Source: Paraburkholderia sp. IMGN_8 (lineage in GTDB: Bacteria > Pseudomonadota > Gammaproteobacteria > Burkholderiales > Burkholderiaceae). From it: DNA of 64,000 nucleotides. Of the stretch, positions 53,904 through 63,136 are shown piece by piece. The notes below the pieces were generated by a model. That model saw only the letters and a list, made by a program, of their open reading frames with translations, did no database searches and was not told where the DNA came from. A program made the translations under genes and the position numbers. Every line of letters begins with the position of its first letter. The first letter of the stretch is position 1. Location: NCBI RefSeq assembly GCF_038050405.1, contig NZ_CP150900.1, positions 992,001-1,056,000 on the forward strand. Reading direction: 5' to 3'.

Positions 53904-54290
53904 ATGAATCTGATTGCAAAACTCGAGCAGGAAGAAATCGCGCGCGCCCTCGGCGAGAAGACCATCCCCGAATTCGCCCCCGGCGACACGGTGATCGTCA
54001 GCGTGAATGTGGTTGAAGGTACGCGTAAGCGTGTTCAGGCCTACGAAGGCGTCGTGATCGCCAAGCGTAACCGTGGTCTGAATTCGTCGTTCATCGTCCG
54101 CAAGATCTCGTCGGGCGAAGGCGTCGAGCGTACGTTCCAGACGTACTCGCCGCTGCTGGCAAGCATCGTCGTGAAGCGTCGTGGCGATGTGCGTCGTGCG
54201 AAGCTGTACTACCTGCGCGACCGTTCGGGCAAGTCGGCCCGGATCAAGGAAAAGCTGGTCTCGAAAGACCGCGCTGCTTCCCAAGCGTAA
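53904..54290 (+). CDS. rplS: 50S ribosomal protein L19
   Basis: This 128-residue protein has the L19 signature [22 protein letters not shown] (seen as [18 protein letters not shown]) and the C-terminal [33 protein letters not shown] precedes; the ATG at 53904 is used rather than the GTG immediately before it. It is the last gene of the rpsP operon and is followed by an intrinsic terminator. Confidence 0.98.
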   Translation: MNLIAKLEQEEIARALGEKTIPEFAPGDTVIVSVNVVEGTRKRVQAYEGVVIAKRNRGLNSSFIVRKISSGEGVERTFQTYSPLLASIVVKRRGDVRRAKLYYLRDRSGKSARIKEKLVSKDRAASQA

Positions 54291-54299
54291 ATGCCGTAA

Positions 54300-54328
54300 G
54301 AAAAAGCACCCCTCGCGGGTGCTTTTTT
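54300..54328 (+). terminator. Terminator of the rpsP operon
   Basis: AAAAAGCACCC, CTCG loop, GGGTGCTTTTTT, ten bases after rplS. Confidence 0.93.
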
Positions 54329-54383
54329 GTTTGCCAGGTCAAAATAGAGGCATGTCCCCTATCCGCTCGTTCCGAGAGACCCG

Positions 54384-55091
54384 TTGACCCGCCCTGTCTT
54401 TGAGCCTGAAACTTTGCCTGTCGAAGCGACGGGCGCCGATCTGCCACCGGTGGCTGCCGGGCGTCTGACGCCCGATGGCCTGCGCGCGCGGTTCGAGCAG
54501 CGTCTCTCCTGGACGCCCGAGCCGGTTATCGAAGTGCCCTGGCGCGATATTCATGCCGATCCGCGAGTCGCCGCGGTACTGGTGCCGTTGGTAGTCCGCG
54601 ATAACGGCTTGACCGTGCTGCTGACGCAGCGCGCCGACCATCTGAACGATCACGCGGGCCAGGTGAGTTTTCCAGGCGGCCGCCACGAACCATTCGATGC
54701 CGACGCCATCGCCACCGCGCTGCGCGAAGCACAGGAAGAGGTCGGTCTCGATCCTTCGCGCGTCGAGATTCTCGGTGCGTTGCCTGACTATCTGACGGGC
54801 ACCGGTTTTCGCGTGACGCCTGTGATTGGCCTCGTGCATCCGCCGTTCACTTTGAAAGCCGATTCGTTCGAAGTGGCCGAAGTCTTCGAAGTACCGCTTG
54901 GTTTTCTGATGGACCCCGCGCATCACGAAGAGCGCGTGTTCCGTTGGGAAGGCGGCGAGCGCCGCTTTTTCGCGATGCCGTATCCGCGTACGGCATCGGC
55001 GGATCTTGAGAATCAGGCGGGTGGCCATCATTTCATCTGGGGCGCGACAGCCGCGATGCTGCGCAACTTCTATCGTTTCCTCGCGGCTTGA
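54384..55091 (+). CDS. NUDIX hydrolase, CoA pyrophosphatase type (NudL-like)
   Basis: This 235-residue protein has the Nudix box at about residues 99-121 (GGRHEPFDADAIATALREAQEE and following), preceded by QRADHLNDHAGQVSFPGG, the UPF0035/NudL signature of coenzyme A diphosphatases. These cut CoA or acyl-CoA to phosphopantetheine and ADP. The gene starts with TTG at 54384; GAGAG is six bases upstream, and an ATG-initiated frame just ahead ends at the same point, so no better start is seen. It lies between the rpsP operon terminator and a CobD/AmpE-like gene. Confidence 0.9.
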   Translation: MTRPVFEPETLPVEATGADLPPVAAGRLTPDGLRARFEQRLSWTPEPVIEVPWRDIHADPRVAAVLVPLVVRDNGLTVLLTQRADHLNDHAGQVSFPGGRHEPFDADAIATALREAQEEVGLDPSRVEILGALPDYLTGTGFRVTPVIGLVHPPFTLKADSFEVAEVFEVPLGFLMDPAHHEERVFRWEGGERRFFAMPYPRTASADLENQAGGHHFIWGATAAMLRNFYRFLAA

Positions 55092-55219
55092 TTCACGCCT
55101 GAGCCGCACTAGGGGCTGTGCAGTTGTTGGCTGTTTGTCAACGTCTGCGCTCAGTCTCATCCGACCCTGTGCTATCGTTATAAAATAATCGTAAAAACTC
55201 GAAAAGCACGGCGCATCGC

Positions 55220-56158
55220 ATGACTTTTTTCTCCGTATTGCTGGCTTTGATCATCGAACAGGTGCGCGCGCTGTCGCCGAACAATCCGGCGTCGGCGTTG
55301 CTTCAATACCATGCGGAGTCTGCGGCGCACGGATTCGATGCCGGCAAGCCCAAGCATGGCTTGCTCGCATGGCTGGTGGTGGTGGTGCCGTGGACGCTGG
55401 CCGTCGCGCTCGTCTACTACGTGCTGTACCACATTCACTTTGCGCTGGCGTTCCTGTGGAACGTTGCGGTTCTCTACTTCACGCTCGGCTTCCGGCAGTT
55501 CAGCCACTACTTCACCGATATCCACCTCGCGTTGAATAACGACGATGTGCCGCGCGCGCGTGAAATTCTCAACGAATGGACCGGCCTCGATACGGTTGAT
55601 ATGCCGGTCAGCGAGATCGTGCGTCATACGCTGATCCATGCAGTCGTCGCATCACATCGGCATGTGTTCGGTGTGTTCTTCTGGTTCCTGATTCCGGTTG
55701 GGCCGGCGGGCGCGGTGCTGTATCGGATCGCCGAATATCTGGCGCGCACGTGGGCACGGCCGGTCGAGGACCGTACCGTCGCGTTTTCGAGCTTTGCGCA
55801 GCGGGCGTTCTTCGTGATCGACTGGGTGCCTTCGCGGCTGACGTCGCTTGGTTTTGCGATCGTCGGCAATTTCGAAGACGCGATTTATGCATGGCGCAAC
55901 CACGCGCGTCAGTGGCCGGATGTGAACGACGGTGTGTTGCTCGCCGCGGGCAGCGGGGCGCTGGGTGCGCGTCTGAGCGGCCCGCTGGCCGAGCCGTCGA
56001 GTCTCGATGCGCTCGCCACCGGCGACGGCGGCCCGATGCAGGTCGGCGACGACTGCACGCCGCGCACGCTGCAATCTGCAGTCGGCTTGGTGTGGCGCGC
56101 GGTGGTGCTGTGGATGATCTTGCTGTTGATGCTGACGATCGCGGTGTGGCTCGCTTGA
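55220..56158 (+). CDS. CobD/CbiB/AmpE-family integral membrane protein
   Basis: This 312-residue inner-membrane protein has about four hydrophobic helices (residues 1-15, 48-82, 148-180, 290-312). FFSVLLALIIEQVRAL at the start, LNEWTGLDTVDMPVSEIVRHTLIHAVVASHRHVFGVFFWFLIPVGPAGAVLYRIAEYL in the middle and the Glu/His pairs are those of the AmpE branch of the CobD/CbiB family. No cobalamin genes are adjacent, so a role in adenosylcobinamide synthesis is doubtful; a cell-envelope or beta-lactam-sensing role like AmpE is possible. It is followed by a strong terminator. Confidence 0.85.
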   Translation: MTFFSVLLALIIEQVRALSPNNPASALLQYHAESAAHGFDAGKPKHGLLAWLVVVVPWTLAVALVYYVLYHIHFALAFLWNVAVLYFTLGFRQFSHYFTDIHLALNNDDVPRAREILNEWTGLDTVDMPVSEIVRHTLIHAVVASHRHVFGVFFWFLIPVGPAGAVLYRIAEYLARTWARPVEDRTVAFSSFAQRAFFVIDWVPSRLTSLGFAIVGNFEDAIYAWRNHARQWPDVNDGVLLAAGSGALGARLSGPLAEPSSLDALATGDGGPMQVGDDCTPRTLQSAVGLVWRAVVLWMILLLMLTIAVWLA

Positions 56159-56184
56159 GCGCAAGCCAACGCTCGCGCTGCCGC

Positions 56185-56222
56185 AAAAAGAAAGGCCGGG
56201 CAAAAGCCCGGCCTTTCTTTTT
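56185..56222. terminator. Bidirectional terminator after the CobD/AmpE-like gene
   Basis: AAAGAAAGGCCGGGC, AAAA loop, GCCCGGCCTTTCTTTTT between convergent genes. Confidence 0.95.
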
Positions 56223-56242
56223 GTCACCTCGGTAACTCTGCT

Positions 56243-56563
56243 TCACCCATCTAACGGGTCGCGCGCCGTCCCACATTGCCAGCACACCGTGAACTGCGCT
56301 TCGAGCGTCTCGCCACAATGACCGCAGCGCCAGGTTGGCGAACCCGCCGCCGGTCCATGCGAAGCTGCTTCGATCAACTGCCGGGCCAGCGCCTCATCGC
56401 GCTCGTCGACGAGCCACAACTCCGGCGCGCACTGATCCGCTGGGATATCGCCGAGCGCACCGTTCAGATAACGGTTGTGCAACTCGCAGGCGATGCCCGC
56501 CGCCGCCAGCACGTTGACCCAATGCTGTCCGATGATCAGATTCGGCGCGCGCATCAATTTCAT
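56243..56563 (-). CDS. DUF2007 protein with C-terminal zinc ribbon
   Basis: This 106-residue protein has an N-terminal DUF2007 domain (MRAPNLIIGQHWVNVLAAAGIACELHNRYLNGALGDIP...PELWLVDERDEALARQLIEAA), a ferredoxin-like fold related to the PII-type signal proteins. It is followed by a zinc ribbon CGHC...CWQC. Its exact role is unknown. It begins one base after the rsgA stop on the minus strand, so it is the third gene of an M48 protease-rsgA-DUF2007 unit. The start at 56563 is chosen to match the family; a longer frame into rsgA is rejected. Confidence 0.88.
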   Translation of the reverse strand: MKLMRAPNLIIGQHWVNVLAAAGIACELHNRYLNGALGDIPADQCAPELWLVDERDEALARQLIEAASHGPAAGSPTWRCGHCGETLEAQFTVCWQCGTARDPLDG

Positions 56564-56564
56564 T

Positions 56565-57515
56565 TCAGCGCACGATCTGATTGGCTTCGTGCACGAGTTG
56601 CGCGTAAAGCGCATGCCGTTCGCGCCGGATGCGGCCATCGGCGACCGCTTCAAGAATCGCGCAGCCCGGCTCGTGCAAGTGATGGCAGTTGTAGAAGCGG
56701 CAGTTCGCCAGCAGCGGACGAAACTCGAGAAACGCGCGTTCGAGCCGGCCTTCGGTCAGGTGATGCAGGCCGAATTCCTGGAAACCCGGCGAGTCGATCA
56801 ACGCGCCGCCATCGCCGTCTGGACCGTCCGGCAACGGATAGAGCCGCGTGAAGGTCGTGGTATGACGCCCGCTGTTCAACGCGGTCGAAATTTCGCGGGT
56901 CGCGACTTCGGCGTCTGGAATCAGTAGATTCACCAGCGTCGATTTGCCCATCCCGGACTGGCCGAGCAGCAGCGTGGAGTGGCCATGCAGATGCTCGATC
57001 AAAGCGGCACGGGCGGCGTCAGGCTGCGTCTTGATCGACACTTCGACCACTGTATAGCCCAGCGCGCGATAGCGTTCGAGCCGCGCCCGCGCGCCTTCCA
57101 GTTCCGCGACAACATCGATCTTGTTCAGCACGATCAACGGCTTCAGTTCGTTCGCTTCGGCGGCGACTAGGGCGCGGCCGAGCAGGTCTTCGCTGAAATG
57201 CGGTTCGGTCGCGAGCACGATCAGCAACTGATCGAGATTCGCGGCGAATAGCTTCGACTTGTACTGATCCGAGCGATACAGCAGATTGCGCCGTTCGCCG
57301 ATCTCGACGATCACGCCTTGGTCCGCCGAGGTCGGCTCGTAGATCACGCGATCGCCGACTGCCACTTCGCTGCGCTTGCCGCGCGGGAAGCATTGAAGCA
57401 TCGCGCCGCCGTCTTCGGGGGCGACCAGGTAGTGTCGCCCGTGGGCGGCGACCACCAGGCCGCCTACACGCGTGCTGGACGGCGCGCGCGGCGCTTTCGG
57501 GGAGCGGCCGCTCAT
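56565..57515 (-). CDS. rsgA: Ribosome small-subunit-dependent GTPase A
   Basis: This 316-residue circularly permuted GTPase acts late in 30S maturation. An N-terminal OB domain (about residues 17-90) is followed by G4 (VLNKID), then the P-loop [12 protein letters not shown] and G3 DSPGFQEFG. The C-terminal zinc finger is [16 protein letters not shown]. The order G4-G1-G3 is the hallmark of the family. Its ATG overlaps the M48 protease stop by four bases (ATGA), indicating coupling. Orn, encoded divergently, is a frequent neighbour of rsgA in other Proteobacteria as well. Confidence 0.97.
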   Translation of the reverse strand: MSGRSPKAPRAPSSTRVGGLVVAAHGRHYLVAPEDGGAMLQCFPRGKRSEVAVGDRVIYEPTSADQGVIVEIGERRNLLYRSDQYKSKLFAANLDQLLIVLATEPHFSEDLLGRALVAAEANELKPLIVLNKIDVVAELEGARARLERYRALGYTVVEVSIKTQPDAARAALIEHLHGHSTLLLGQSGMGKSTLVNLLIPDAEVATREISTALNSGRHTTTFTRLYPLPDGPDGDGGALIDSPGFQEFGLHHLTEGRLERAFLEFRPLLANCRFYNCHHLHEPGCAILEAVADGRIRRERHALYAQLVHEANQIVR

Positions 57516-58771
57516 GCGTGCCGCAGCAGACGGTCGATCCGCTGCGACGCCGGCGGATGCGAATAGTAGAACGCGGTGTAAAGCGGATCCGGCGTCAGGG
57601 TGGACGCGTTGTCCTCGTACAGCTTCACGAGCGCGTTGACGAGATCTTGCGCATCGGTTTGCGTCGCGGCGAAGGCGTCGGCTTCGAACTCGTGCTTGCG
57701 CGAGCTGAGGCTGCCGAGCGGCGTGACGAAGAACACGAACACCGGCAGGGCGAGGAAGAACAGCACCAGCGCAAGGCCGCTATTGCCGCCGATCAGCGAC
57801 GGCCGCACGCCCAGCCCTTCGTAGAACCAGACGCTTTCGTTGAGCCAGCCGAGCAGGGCGAGCGTCACGAGGCTGAGCGCAAACGTCACGAGCATCCGCT
57901 TGATCACGTGACGGCGCTTGAAGTGCCCGAGTTCGTGCGCGAGCACCGCTTCGATCTCGTTGCCAGACAGGCGCGCCAGCAGCGTATCGAAGAACACGAT
58001 CCGCTTGGCCGCGCCGAAGCCGGTGAAATACGCGTTGCCGTGCGCCGAACGGCGGCTGCCGTCCATGACGAACAGGCCCTTCGCGGCGAAACCGCAGCGC
58101 TGCATCAGCGCTTCGATACGGCTTTTCAGCGCTTCGTCCTTGAGCGGCTCGAACTTGTTGAAAAGCGGCGCGATAAAGGTCGGATACAGCACCAGCACGA
58201 GCATCTGGAACGCGACCCACACGATCCACGTCCACAGCCACCACAGGCTGCCGGCCTGGTTCATCAGCCACAGCACGACAAACAGCAGCGGCAGGCCGAA
58301 CGCGGCGCCGAGCAGCACGCCTTTGATGCGGTCGAGGAAGAAAATGCCCTTGCTCATCCGGTTGAAGCCGAAGCGTTGCTCGATCACGAACTGACGGTAG
58401 TAGTCGAACGGCAGGTCGATTACGCTGGTGATCGCGATCACCGAGGCGACCAGCGCGATCTGGCCGGCGTAGCCGCGGCCGAGCCAGTCGGAGATCGCCA
58501 GGTCGAGCGCCTGCACGCCGCCAAGCAGCGTCAGGCCGATCAGCACGGCGGCGCTGACGACGATCTCGATCATCGTCAGTCGCGTGCGTTCGACGGTGTA
58601 GTCCGCGGCGCGCTGGTGCGCGGTGAGCGCGATGGTGCCGGCAAACTGGCTCGGCACCTGCTCGCGGTGGCCGGCGACGAAGCGGATCTGCCGCGACGCG
58701 AGCCACAGTTTGGTGCCGACCATCGCCACGACGGCGACGACGAACAGAACGGTGAAGTACAGGGTAGGCAT
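57512..58771 (-). CDS. M48-family (Ste24/HtpX-like) membrane metalloprotease
   Basis: This 419-residue inner-membrane zinc protease of the CAAX-prenyl-protease-1 type has the zinc motif HELGH at residues 279-283 and a downstream Glu ligand in [13 protein letters not shown]. It has about seven hydrophobic helices (residues 1-22, 64-84, 101-120, 150-170, 176-200, 292-312, 328-350). The architecture is that of full-length Ste24 rather than the shorter HtpX. Bacterial members take part in membrane protein quality control. It is upstream of rsgA in the same unit, divergent from orn. Confidence 0.93.
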   Translation of the reverse strand: MPTLYFTVLFVVAVVAMVGTKLWLASRQIRFVAGHREQVPSQFAGTIALTAHQRAADYTVERTRLTMIEIVVSAAVLIGLTLLGGVQALDLAISDWLGRGYAGQIALVASVIAITSVIDLPFDYYRQFVIEQRFGFNRMSKGIFFLDRIKGVLLGAAFGLPLLFVVLWLMNQAGSLWWLWTWIVWVAFQMLVLVLYPTFIAPLFNKFEPLKDEALKSRIEALMQRCGFAAKGLFVMDGSRRSAHGNAYFTGFGAAKRIVFFDTLLARLSGNEIEAVLAHELGHFKRRHVIKRMLVTFALSLVTLALLGWLNESVWFYEGLGVRPSLIGGNSGLALVLFFLALPVFVFFVTPLGSLSSRKHEFEADAFAATQTDAQDLVNALVKLYEDNASTLTPDPLYTAFYYSHPPASQRIDRLLRHA

Positions 58772-58916
58772 CCGGGGATTCCGTGGTATCTATGCGAGAA
58801 TTATATGTTTCTTCCCGCCTGCCGGCGGGGACACTCTCAAACCAATCTCAAACGAACATTCGCCGTGGCGCCAGTGCTTCCAGCAAGCCTGTTGCCCGGC
58901 CATCAAGGTTGCTTTC

Positions 58917-59540
58917 ATGACTGACATCCTCGCTTCCACCGAACAGCCGCCGCTCGTGCGCAGCGACATGAACCTCATCTGGCTGGACATGGAAATGACC
59001 GGGCTCGAACCCGACACCGACCGCATCATCGAAATCGCGGTGGTGGTGACGAATTCGACGCTCGACAGGATGGTCGAAGGTCCCGTGCTGGCGATTCATC
59101 AGGCCGACGAGACGCTCGCCAAAATGGACCAGTGGAACCAGAACACGCATGGCCGCTCGGGCCTGATCGACCGCGTGAAGGCGTCGACCGTCAGCGAGGC
59201 CGACGCTACCGAACAGATTCGCGATTTTCTGAGCGTCTATGTACCGCCGGGCAAATCGCCGATGTGCGGCAACTCGATCTGCCAGGACCGCCGTTTCATG
59301 GCGCGCTGGATGCCGGACCTCGAGCGCTTCTTCCACTACCGCAATCTCGACGTCAGCACCTTGAAGGAACTGTGCCGCCGCTGGCAGCCGGCCATCTACA
59401 AGGGCTTCCAGAAGCGCGCGATGCACACCGCGCTGGCCGACATTCATGAATCGATCGACGAACTGAAGTACTACCGCGAGCACTTCCTGATTCCGTCGGC
59501 GCCGGAAGCACCGGCCCCCGAAGCGCCGGCAGTGGAATAA
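58917..59540 (+). CDS. orn: Oligoribonuclease
   Basis: This 207-residue DEDDh 3'-5' exonuclease clears two-to-five-nucleotide RNAs and pGpG from cyclic-di-GMP breakdown. The catalytic acids are Asp24 and Glu26 ([10 protein letters not shown]), the second Asp is in [10 protein letters not shown], and His/Asp are in [19 protein letters not shown] Pro/Ala/Glu tail of about 15 residues is added. The ATG at 58917 matches family length. It is divergent from the M48-rsgA unit across 145 bases. Confidence 0.97.
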   Translation: MTDILASTEQPPLVRSDMNLIWLDMEMTGLEPDTDRIIEIAVVVTNSTLDRMVEGPVLAIHQADETLAKMDQWNQNTHGRSGLIDRVKASTVSEADATEQIRDFLSVYVPPGKSPMCGNSICQDRRFMARWMPDLERFFHYRNLDVSTLKELCRRWQPAIYKGFQKRAMHTALADIHESIDELKYYREHFLIPSAPEAPAPEAPAVE

Positions 59541-59559
59541 ATCGTCTGCGGTTTCGGAT

Positions 59560-60201
59560 TCAATCCTGCCGGGGTGCGCGCTGCGCGTTCTTCGGCCGGA
59601 ACGCCTTCACCACGTCGGCGTTGGTTTCCACGTACGGGCCGCCGATCAGGTCGATGCAATAGGGCACCGCGGCGAAAATGCCCGGCACTTTCACCGTGCC
59701 GCTTTCGCCGTCGCGCAGACCTTCCAGCGTTTCCCTGATCGACTTCGGCTGACCCGGCAAGTTGACGATCAGCGCCGCGTGCTCCGCCGTTTCGCGGATC
59801 ACCGCCACCTGGCGCGACAGAATCGCCGTCGGCACGAAATTCAGGCTGATCTGCCGCATTTGCTCACCGAAACCCGGCATTTCCTTCGTGGCCACCGCCA
59901 AAGTCGCTTCGGGCGTCACGTCGCGGCGCGACGGGCCGGTGCCGCCGGTCGTCAGCACCAGATCGCAGCCCACTTCGTCCACTAGTTCGATCAGCGTCGC
60001 GGAAATGGTCGGCGCGTCGTCCTGAATCAGGCGCGTGACGACCTGCCACGGCGAGGTCAGCGCCGCGCCGAGCCACTCCTGCAAGGCCGGAATGCCTTTG
60101 TCCTCGTAGACGCCGGTGGATGCGCGGTCGCTGATCGACACGAGGCCGATCAGGATTTCGTCGGGGTGCTGATGCGTCGGCTTATGCGTCGCGGTCGTCA
60201 T
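59560..60201 (-). CDS. mog: Molybdopterin adenylyltransferase
   Basis: This 213-residue MogA-type enzyme adenylates molybdopterin before molybdenum insertion. It shows the MoCF motifs [45 protein letters not shown] and [17 protein letters not shown]. It supports molybdoenzymes such as the formate dehydrogenase encoded elsewhere in this window. The start at 60201 lies inside the darP 3' end, overlapping by 20 bases, so the two are co-translated. A short N-terminal His/Thr stretch is atypical but harmless. Confidence 0.95.
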   Translation of the reverse strand: MTTATHKPTHQHPDEILIGLVSISDRASTGVYEDKGIPALQEWLGAALTSPWQVVTRLIQDDAPTISATLIELVDEVGCDLVLTTGGTGPSRRDVTPEATLAVATKEMPGFGEQMRQISLNFVPTAILSRQVAVIRETAEHAALIVNLPGQPKSIRETLEGLRDGESGTVKVPGIFAAVPYCIDLIGGPYVETNADVVKAFRPKNAQRAPRQD

Positions 60202-60793
60202 CGTCGTCTTCCAGGCCTTCTTCAGCGTCGGAATCGGTGTCGGCGGACGGGCCGTCCGCATTCTTGATCCACTGGAACAGCTCGCGGAAGTAGCGCGGCG
60301 GCTTGCTTTGCTGCGCTTCCTTGCGGGCGTTGCGGATCAGCGTGCGGCCCTGCTGCGGGTCGGCGTTGGGGTGCTGGCGGATGAACTCGGTCAGCGCGGC
60401 GTCGTCGGCGAGCAGTTTTTCGCGGGTGCGCTCGATCCAGTGCAGCTTGGCGGTTTCCGCCTTGTTGACGCCGTTGTAAGTGTCGAGCGCGGTGCGCAGC
60501 GCGGCGGTTTCCTCGTCGAGGAGCGAGCGCATTACGCGGCCGACGTACTGCACCTGGCGGCGCTTGCCTTCGTGGTCGGTGATGCGGCGTGCTTCGCGCA
60601 CCGCGTCGTCGAGCTTTTCGGGCATCGGCATGCGCTTGAGCGCGTCTTTCGGCAGCGCGATCAGCGCTGAGCCGAGTTCCTGCAACTCGTGCATTTCGCG
60701 CTTGAGCTGGGACTTGCTGGGACGGTCGTAGCCGTTCTCGTCGACTTCGGGCTCGACGGGTTCAATGGGTTGAATGCGGGTTTTGCGTGTCAT
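60182..60793 (-). CDS. darP: Dual-action ribosome maturation protein DarP (YjgA)
   Basis: This 203-residue helical protein of the YjgA/DUF615 family takes part in 50S subunit maturation. It begins [14 protein letters not shown] and shows the family core [25 protein letters not shown]...[19 protein letters not shown] and [32 protein letters not shown]. The C-terminus is a highly acidic tail ([16 protein letters not shown]). It is divergent from pmbA, its usual neighbour in many Proteobacteria. Confidence 0.96.
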   Translation of the reverse strand: MTRKTRIQPIEPVEPEVDENGYDRPSKSQLKREMHELQELGSALIALPKDALKRMPMPEKLDDAVREARRITDHEGKRRQVQYVGRVMRSLLDEETAALRTALDTYNGVNKAETAKLHWIERTREKLLADDAALTEFIRQHPNADPQQGRTLIRNARKEAQQSKPPRYFRELFQWIKNADGPSADTDSDAEEGLEDDDDDRDA

Positions 60794-61015
60794 ACCGATA
60801 TTGTAGCGTGCCGCGCCCGCCGAACCCGAGGTGCTGCCGTGCACAAGGCATCGCACGTTGCGAAGCCGCGGCCATCCGCAGTCCAGCGAATGCCAGGTAC
60901 GGCGTCGCGTACCTTGCTATGATCGCGGGATGCGTCACTACGTAAATGAGCACGCAGGTGCGCAGCATGTGCGAACACACAGGGCCGCTCGGCCCCGAAC
61001 AGGACGGCAACGACA

Positions 61016-62386
61016 ATGGCAGCAGACATGGACGTCAAGCAGCGCTTTTTTCCGCACACCCAGGATGAACTGAAGGAAATCGCCTCGGACATCCTTCGTC
61101 ACGCGAAGTCGCTCGGCGGCACCGACGCCGCGACCGAAATCTCCGAAGGCGACGGCCTGTCCGTCTCCGTGCGGCGCGGCGAAGTCGAGACGATCGAACA
61201 TAACCGCGACAAGATGGTCGGCGTGACGGTGTTCATCGGCAACAAGCGCGGCAACGCGAGTACTTCGGACTTTTCGTCGCAAGCCTTGAAGGACACGGTC
61301 GCGGCGGCGTACAACATCGCGCGCTTTACCGCCGAAGACGACTGCGCGGGTCTCGCCGAAGCCGAGTTGCTCGAAACCGCGCCGCGCGATCTCGATCTGT
61401 ATCACCCGTGGAACCTTTCTGCCGACGAGGCGGTGGAAATCGCCCGTCGCGCGGAAGATGCCGCATTCGCGACCGATCCGCAGATCAGGAACTCGGAAGG
61501 CGCGAGCGTCTCGGCGCAGCACTCGCAGTTCGTGCTGGCCACCTCGCGCGGTTTCCTCGCGGGCTATCCGTATTCGCGCCACTACATCGCGTGCGCACCG
61601 ATCGCCGGCAGCGCCCGCAACATGCAGCGCGACGACTGGTACACGTCGACCCGCAGCGCGGATGAGCTCGCCGATCCGGAAGCGGTCGGCCGTTACGCGG
61701 CGCAACGCGCGCTGGCGCGCATCGGTGCGCGCGGTCTCGACACCCGCAAGGTGCCGGTGCTGTTCGAAGCGCCGCTCGCCGCCGGTATTCTCGGCGCGTT
61801 CGTGCAGGCGACCAGTGGCGGCGCGTTGTACCGCAAGACCTCGTTCCTCGTCGACAGCCTCGGCAAGCCGGTGTTCGCGCCGCACGTGCAGGTGGTCGAA
61901 GATCCGCACGTCGCGCGTGCGATGGGCAGCGCGCCGTTCGACGAAGAGGGCGTGCGCACCAAACAGCGCCCGGTGGTGAAAGACGGCGTGGTGCAAGGCT
62001 ATTTCCTGTCCACCTACTCGGCGCGCAAGCTCGGCATGCAGACCACCGGCAACGCAGGCGGTTCGCACAACCTGTCGCTGCGCAGCTCGAACACGCGTCC
62101 TGAAGACGACTTCGAGGAAATGCTGAGGAAGCTCGGCACGGGCCTGTTGCTGACCGAGCTGATGGGGCAGGGCGTGAACTACGTGACGGGCGACTATTCG
62201 CGCGGCGCGTCGGGCTTCTGGGTCGAGAACGGCAAAATCCAGTATCCGGTCGAGGAAATCACGGTGGCGAGCACATTGCAGGAAATGTTCCGCCATATCG
62301 TCGCGATCGGTGCGGATACGATTACGCGCGGCACCAAGCAGACCGGTTCGGTGCTGATCGAACGGATGACGATCGCTGGGCAGTAA
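61016..62386 (+). CDS. pmbA: TldE/PmbA metalloprotease subunit
   Basis: This 456-residue component of the TldD/TldE heterodimer processes modified peptides and degrades unfolded ones. The family core SARKLGMQTTGNAGGSHNL and the C-terminal GQGVNYVTGDYSRGASGFWVENGKIQYPVEEITVASTL are complete. TldE itself lacks the zinc site, which is on TldD, not in this window. Two ATGs (61016, 61028) are possible; the first is used. It is divergent from darP and convergent with folA. Confidence 0.96.
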   Translation: MAADMDVKQRFFPHTQDELKEIASDILRHAKSLGGTDAATEISEGDGLSVSVRRGEVETIEHNRDKMVGVTVFIGNKRGNASTSDFSSQALKDTVAAAYNIARFTAEDDCAGLAEAELLETAPRDLDLYHPWNLSADEAVEIARRAEDAAFATDPQIRNSEGASVSAQHSQFVLATSRGFLAGYPYSRHYIACAPIAGSARNMQRDDWYTSTRSADELADPEAVGRYAAQRALARIGARGLDTRKVPVLFEAPLAAGILGAFVQATSGGALYRKTSFLVDSLGKPVFAPHVQVVEDPHVARAMGSAPFDEEGVRTKQRPVVKDGVVQGYFLSTYSARKLGMQTTGNAGGSHNLSLRSSNTRPEDDFEEMLRKLGTGLLLTELMGQGVNYVTGDYSRGASGFWVENGKIQYPVEEITVASTLQEMFRHIVAIGADTITRGTKQTGSVLIERMTIAGQ

Positions 62387-62429
62387 GCGCCGGTTTTAGC
62401 CGCTGGTTTTAACCGCGGGCTCCACAAAC

Positions 62430-62463
62430 AAAACGCCACGCAAGCCATCGCGTGGCGTTTTCT
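62430..62463. terminator. Bidirectional terminator between pmbA and folA
   Basis: AAAACGCCACGC, eight-base loop, GCGTGGCGTTTT between convergent genes. Confidence 0.9.
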
Positions 62464-62511
62464 CATCCGTGTGCGAGTCGTGCTCGATGCGTCAAACGCT
62501 GGCCAACAACC

Positions 62512-63012
62512 TCAAGCGCCCTTGCGCCGATAGGTGACGAACGCGTAATCGAAATCGTTCGGTGCGTGCGCGCGATGCGTTTCGTGCGCAACTTCTTCCC
62601 ATTCGTTTTCGTCGAGTTCGGGGAAAGTGGCGTCGCCCTCGAAGTCCGCCGAAATCTCGGTGATGATCAGCTTGTCCGCCTGACGCAGACCCTCGGTATA
62701 TAACTGCGCGCCGCCGATCAGAAACGCTTCCGGCGCCTGATCCTGCGCGGCCAGCTTGAGCGCGTCTTTCAGGGTGGTTGCGGTATCGCAGCCCTGAAAA
62801 CGCCGCGTGGCATCCCGTGTCACGACGATGTTGCGGCGTCCCGGCAGCGGCCGGCCGATCGATTCATGCGTCTTACGGCCCATGATGATGGGCGCGCCCA
62901 TCGTGGTGCGCTTGAAGAACGCGAGGTCTTCGGGAAGTCGCCAGGGCAACTGGTTGTCGCGGCCGATCACGCCGTTATTGGCGCGAGCGACGATCAGGGT
63001 GAGCGTCGTCAT
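62512..63012 (-). CDS. folA: Dihydrofolate reductase
   Basis: This 166-residue NADPH-dependent enzyme makes tetrahydrofolate and is the trimethoprim target. [27 protein letters not shown] carries the substrate site with the catalytic acid Asp29. [25 protein letters not shown] and [13 protein letters not shown] bind cofactor. The ATG at 63012 gives the family start [17 protein letters not shown]; an in-frame extension to 63096 is rejected. It is convergent with pmbA. Confidence 0.97.
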   Translation of the reverse strand: MTTLTLIVARANNGVIGRDNQLPWRLPEDLAFFKRTTMGAPIIMGRKTHESIGRPLPGRRNIVVTRDATRRFQGCDTATTLKDALKLAAQDQAPEAFLIGGAQLYTEGLRQADKLIITEISADFEGDATFPELDENEWEEVAHETHRAHAPNDFDYAFVTYRRKGA

Positions 63013-63136
63013 CGAATGGAAAGGGGAACGTAACCGGACTGATTCTACCTGACGCGCAAGCCGGGTCCGCTGCTTCTGCCGGACTGCGAGCAGCAACGCC
63101 GCGCCGGGAGGCGGACGAACCCTGACCGGCGCGGCG

